Below are positions 61,019 through 64,000 of a stretch of DNA of 64,000 nt, piece by piece; positions within the stretch are counted from its first letter, which is position 1; each line of letters starts with the position of its first letter. The DNA comes from Parablautia intestinalis. Lineage in GTDB: Bacteria > Bacillota > Clostridia > Lachnospirales > Lachnospiraceae. Made by a program: the position numbers and the translations under genes. The notes beneath the pieces were generated by a model. That model worked only from the letters and a program-made list of their open reading frames with translations, searched no databases and was not told where the DNA came from. Location of the stretch: positions 62,001-126,000 of the forward strand of contig RAYQ01000008.1 of assembly GCA_003612395.1 (NCBI GenBank), written 5' to 3'.

Positions 61019-62917
61019 ATGTGCGGGATAGCAGGGTTTTGTAATTGGAAGGGTAACAGGCAAAAGAACATAGAAAAAATGAAAGAAAGAATGTATCACA
61101 GAGGCCCGGATGCCGGGGGAAGCTACTTTTCCGAGGATGGCCAGGTGACTTTAGGGCACAGAAGGCTTTCCATTGTCGATCTGTCTGAAAATGGATCCCA
61201 GCCCATGGTTTCCCACAGCGGCCGTTACGTGATTGCCTACAATGGAGAAATTTATAATTATAAGAAGATAGCGGAAAAGCTTTTGCAGGAAAAGAAGGTG
61301 GACCGCTTCAGGGGGAGCTCTGACACGGAGGTATTGCTGGAAGCATTTGAGGCTTACGGAGTTGAAAAAGCCATTACTCTCTGCAAGGGAATGTTTGCAA
61401 TTGCCCTGTATGACCAGAAGGAAAAGAGCCTGTATTTGCTTCGGGACCGGATAGGAGAAAAGCCTCTGTATTACGGACAGGTGGGGGAGAGCTTTGTGTT
61501 TGCCTCTGACCTGGGGTCTATTGCGGTGCTGGACGGGTTTCAAAATCCGATTAACACATCCGTGCTCAACCTGTATTTTGTGCACGGCTATATTCCCGCG
61601 CCTTACTCCGTTTATGAAAAGATTTATAAATTGGAGGCAGGCACCATGCTTAAGCTTAAGCTGCCTTTTGCCGGGATAGAGCAGGCAAAGACAAAGGCCT
61701 ACTGGTCCATAAAGAAGGCGGCCAGGAAAGGACAGGAAAATCTCTTTAAAGGGTCCGAAAAAGAGGCGGCCGATGAGCTGGAGAGGCTTTTAAAGGAGGC
61801 TATATCGGAACAGATGGTGGCGGACGTGCCGGTGGGGGCGTTTCTCTCCGCAGGCATTGATTCCAGCACGGTGGTTGCCCTGATGCAGTCCCTGAATAAA
61901 AACAAGGTAAAAAGCTTTACCATCGGTATGGACGATAAGGCTTATAACGAAGCGGTGTATGCAAAAGAAATCGCAAGGTATCTGGGCACGGATCACACGG
62001 AGCTTTATATTACCCAGGAGGATGCCAAGGCAGTGATTCCCAAATTATCAGGGATTTATGGGGAACCTTTTGCGGATTCCTCCCAGATTCCCACCTACCT
62101 GGTAAGCAAAATGACCAGAGAGCATGTGACGGTGTCCCTGAGCGGGGACGGGGGGGATGAGCTGTTCTGCGGATATACCTCCTACGCTTCGGTGGAGCGG
62201 ATTTGGAATAAAATGAAGGGCGTTCCCTACTTTATCCGAAAGCCCTGCAGTGAACTGGTAACCCACAGTCCCTTAGCCGGGAAACCGATCTGCCGGATTA
62301 AGGGTAAGCTCCTGGGTGCAAAGGGGCCTTCGGATCTGTATATCTGCTCCTATGAGACAGATCCCCTGACAAAGGAAATCTGTCTTGATAAGAGAGTGTG
62401 CAGCTACAAATACAGTGAGTACGATCCGAAATTTTTAAAGGAAACCAATCATAATATCATGCTGATGGACATGCTGATGTATCACCCTGACGATATTCTG
62501 GTGAAGGTGGATCGGGCGGCAATGGCGGTTTCCCTGGAGACAAGAGTCCCCATGCTGGACAAGGATGTGGTGGAATTTGCCTGGAGCCTTCCCATTGATT
62601 ATGAGAGGGAAGGGAAAACAGGCAAGAAGGTGCTGCGGGATGTGCTCTACCGCTATGTTCCCAAAGAAATGATGGAGCGGCCTAAAAAAGGCTTCAGCAT
62701 TCCGGTTGAAAAATGGCTGCGCGAGCCTTTGCTTCGGGAATGGGCGGAAAGCCTGATCGACAGAAAGGTATTGGAGCAGCAGGGAATATTGAATGCCGAT
62801 GTAGTGTGGAAAATCTGGAAAGACTTTATTGATAAAGGCGAATGGCGGATCCAAATCTGGTATATTTTAATGTTCCAGGAATGGATGATGAAGGAAGCAC
62901 TTCGTATTTATTCATAA
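61019..62917 (+). CDS. Asparagine-synthetase-like amidotransferase (2)
   Basis: A second glutamine-dependent amidotransferase, 632 aa, paralogous to the one at 57917. It has MCGIAGFCNWKGNRQKNI at the start (Cys nucleophile), KERMYHRGPDAGG near residue 22, LLRDRIGEKPLYYG near 140, the pyrophosphate loop AFLSAGIDSSTVVALMQS near 273 and DGGDELFCGYTSYASVERIW near 378. The SAGIDSS variant differs from SGGYDSS in the first copy, so the two may use different substrates. Its last ten bases overlap the convergent minus-strand gene. The 97 bases before it hold no feature I can identify. Confidence 0.82.
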   Translation: MCGIAGFCNWKGNRQKNIEKMKERMYHRGPDAGGSYFSEDGQVTLGHRRLSIVDLSENGSQPMVSHSGRYVIAYNGEIYNYKKIAEKLLQEKKVDRFRGSSDTEVLLEAFEAYGVEKAITLCKGMFAIALYDQKEKSLYLLRDRIGEKPLYYGQVGESFVFASDLGSIAVLDGFQNPINTSVLNLYFVHGYIPAPYSVYEKIYKLEAGTMLKLKLPFAGIEQAKTKAYWSIKKAARKGQENLFKGSEKEAADELERLLKEAISEQMVADVPVGAFLSAGIDSSTVVALMQSLNKNKVKSFTIGMDDKAYNEAVYAKEIARYLGTDHTELYITQEDAKAVIPKLSGIYGEPFADSSQIPTYLVSKMTREHVTVSLSGDGGDELFCGYTSYASVERIWNKMKGVPYFIRKPCSELVTHSPLAGKPICRIKGKLLGAKGPSDLYICSYETDPLTKEICLDKRVCSYKYSEYDPKFLKETNHNIMLMDMLMYHPDDILVKVDRAAMAVSLETRVPMLDKDVVEFAWSLPIDYEREGKTGKKVLRDVLYRYVPKEMMERPKKGFSIPVEKWLREPLLREWAESLIDRKVLEQQGILNADVVWKIWKDFIDKGEWRIQIWYILMFQEWMMKEALRIYS

Positions 62918-63969
62918 AGACTGTCATAATCAAAATTTGTATAAAAATCCCGTTCCTTTGCCAGCTTTTCCAGATAATTCTCCTTTGTAACAAGTCCCGT
63001 ATCCCCGGCAATCCACTGCAGGATACGGGAATTAATTTCCTCGCAGTAATGGCCGTCATCGGAATAAAAATCGGCGTTGCAGATTACATCGTACTGATCA
63101 AAAAAGTTGTAGAGCTTTACATTAGGACACGTAAGCAGCAATTCCGTTGCAACCTTCTCCGCTTTAAGCTGCCGATCCAGGGTCCCCTTGATGTTTAAGG
63201 AATCCCAGTAAAAGATGCTGAAGGGAGGATAAAAGAGATAAAAGGTGGTGTCGGGATATTTGTTTACCACTCGCAGGATATTCAAAGTTATGGTTTGGGT
63301 AACCATATCATATTCTTCTTCCCCAAAACCGGTAGGGACATCCGTATTTACATTGTTTCTGTCATAAGTAGACAAAATAACCTCCAGCCCGGTCTCCATG
63401 TCCCAGGAAGAATACTCATCCATGGTGGTGCTGGGGGCGCCGGCAAGGGTCATGGCTATATTGGTCAGCACGCCATGATATAAGATGGATTTGTTGAACA
63501 GATAGGAAACATCATTTAAGGGATTGTCATCGTACAAATAAGTAGGATACTCTTCATATCTGGCCCAGTCATATTCCCGGAGAAATCCGTTATAATCTAC
63601 TGCCCACAGTACCTGCTTAAGATTTTTGTTTCTGGAAAGAGCTCTGTCCAAGTTATCCGCAAGCTCCTGGTATCCGGCGCCGGAAAAGGATTCTTTAACG
63701 GTGTTGGCATGAAAGAGCGCATCCATCTCGCTGGGCTTAAAATTTTGCGTTATGGAGGAACCGGTAATCATGGCGTCAAAGTCAAAGTGTCTTGATATAC
63801 CGTCATTGGTATAACGCTCCTCATACAATCGGTAGGATAAAAACGAAAATGGCTTGTGATAATGAAAATAAGGATCCACAATTATCACAAGAAGGGCGAT
63901 AAAGGTCAGTGAGATGACCAGAGTAAGAATACATTTTATAAACCATTTCTTAGCAGTCTGCTGATTCAT
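62908..63969 (-). CDS. Membrane-anchored SGNH/DltD-like protein
   Basis: A 353-aa protein with one N-terminal membrane anchor (CILTLVISLTFIALLVIIV near residue 13) and an extracytoplasmic SGNH-like domain: MITGSSITQNFKPSEMD near residue 66 (nucleophile Ser), VLWAVDYNGFLREYDW near 118, and YSDDGHYCEEINSRIL near 305 (catalytic Asp-x-x-His). Such proteins usually work with a membrane O-acyltransferase (MBOAT) encoded next door, here beyond the right edge. A ribosome site GGAGAAAT precedes its start. It converges on, and overlaps by ten bases, the second amidotransferase gene. Confidence 0.7.
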   Translation of the reverse strand: MNQQTAKKWFIKCILTLVISLTFIALLVIIVDPYFHYHKPFSFLSYRLYEERYTNDGISRHFDFDAMITGSSITQNFKPSEMDALFHANTVKESFSGAGYQELADNLDRALSRNKNLKQVLWAVDYNGFLREYDWARYEEYPTYLYDDNPLNDVSYLFNKSILYHGVLTNIAMTLAGAPSTTMDEYSSWDMETGLEVILSTYDRNNVNTDVPTGFGEEEYDMVTQTITLNILRVVNKYPDTTFYLFYPPFSIFYWDSLNIKGTLDRQLKAEKVATELLLTCPNVKLYNFFDQYDVICNADFYSDDGHYCEEINSRILQWIAGDTGLVTKENYLEKLAKERDFYTNFDYDSLYE

Positions 63970-64000
63970 AATTTCTCCGTTTCTTTTATACTTATAATGC

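Noticed and set aside
62842..63198. Plus-strand open frame under the DltD-like gene
   Set aside because: It is antisense to a gene with clear SGNH motifs and has no ribosome site or recognisable domain.
1..64000. CRISPR arrays, tRNA or rRNA genes, insertion sequences, prophage
   Set aside because: No regularly spaced repeats, cloverleaf genes, transposase or phage proteins were recognised; the only repeats are short intercistronic hairpin cassettes.

Overview
The window looks like about 64 kb of chromosome from a spore-forming gut Firmicute, most likely a member of the Lachnospiraceae (Clostridium cluster XIVa, Blautia-like). This is inferred from AAGGAG-type ribosome binding sites, a Spo0A-type DNA-binding protein, a GH112 phosphorylase / sugar-1-kinase pair for host mucin or milk sugars, and GT52, CotH and PglK families. 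No rRNA, tRNA, CRISPR array, transposase or phage gene was recognised.

Region 1 (1-16.3 kb) is housekeeping and carbohydrate metabolism: the 3' part of glycogen phosphorylase, a TcdA-type ThiF enzyme, glutamine synthetase, peptidyl-tRNA hydrolase, the Mfd transcription-repair factor, a minus-strand GH112 phosphorylase-kinase operon facing a divergent AraC-type regulator, a Na/Pi cotransporter, a 33-residue small protein, 3-methyladenine DNA glycosylase and a divergent Ham1-like NTP pyrophosphatase.

Region 2 (16.5-64 kb) is one very large surface-glycan locus. It opens with a stand-alone Spo0A C-terminal domain protein and a structured leader. The first block holds a pseudaminic-acid (Pse) set: pseC, a GT2 and an ATP-grasp ligase on plus; a lipoprotein SGNH hydrolase; then pseF, a PLP decarboxylase, pseI and pseG on minus; then a divergent GT52 (sialyl/polysialyltransferase-like) enzyme and a CotH-family kinase. 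The second block (31-42 kb) has a PglK-like ABC flippase, an acyltransferase, three large multi-pass membrane proteins that resemble GT-C enzymes, a WecE-like aminotransferase, a GNAT acetyltransferase and an ArnC/GtrB-like GT2. The third block (42-51 kb) has a Wzy/WaaL-like polymerase or ligase, PglF, PglE and PglC homologues, an ATP-grasp enzyme where PglD would be expected, and a PglA-like GT4. The fourth block (51-63 kb) makes UDP-GalNAcA (dehydrogenase plus epimerase), then has a DUF2334 deacetylase, four more GT4 enzymes and two asparagine-synthetase-like amidotransferases, ending at a convergent SGNH/DltD-like protein.

Together these genes suggest a lipid-linked glycan started with a 2,4-diamino-trideoxy sugar, extended with GalNAc-uronic acid (possibly amidated) and decorated with Pse and a 4-amino-4,6-dideoxy sugar, then flipped and polymerised or transferred. 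Strong internal promoters at 30.9, 42.3 and 51.1 kb divide it into transcription units. The most unusual features are short intercistronic cassettes (hairpin, ribosome binding site and start codon) that recur nearly identically before unrelated genes, two ATP-grasp ligases plus an amino-acid-type decarboxylase inside a glycan locus, and the absence of PseB and PglD.
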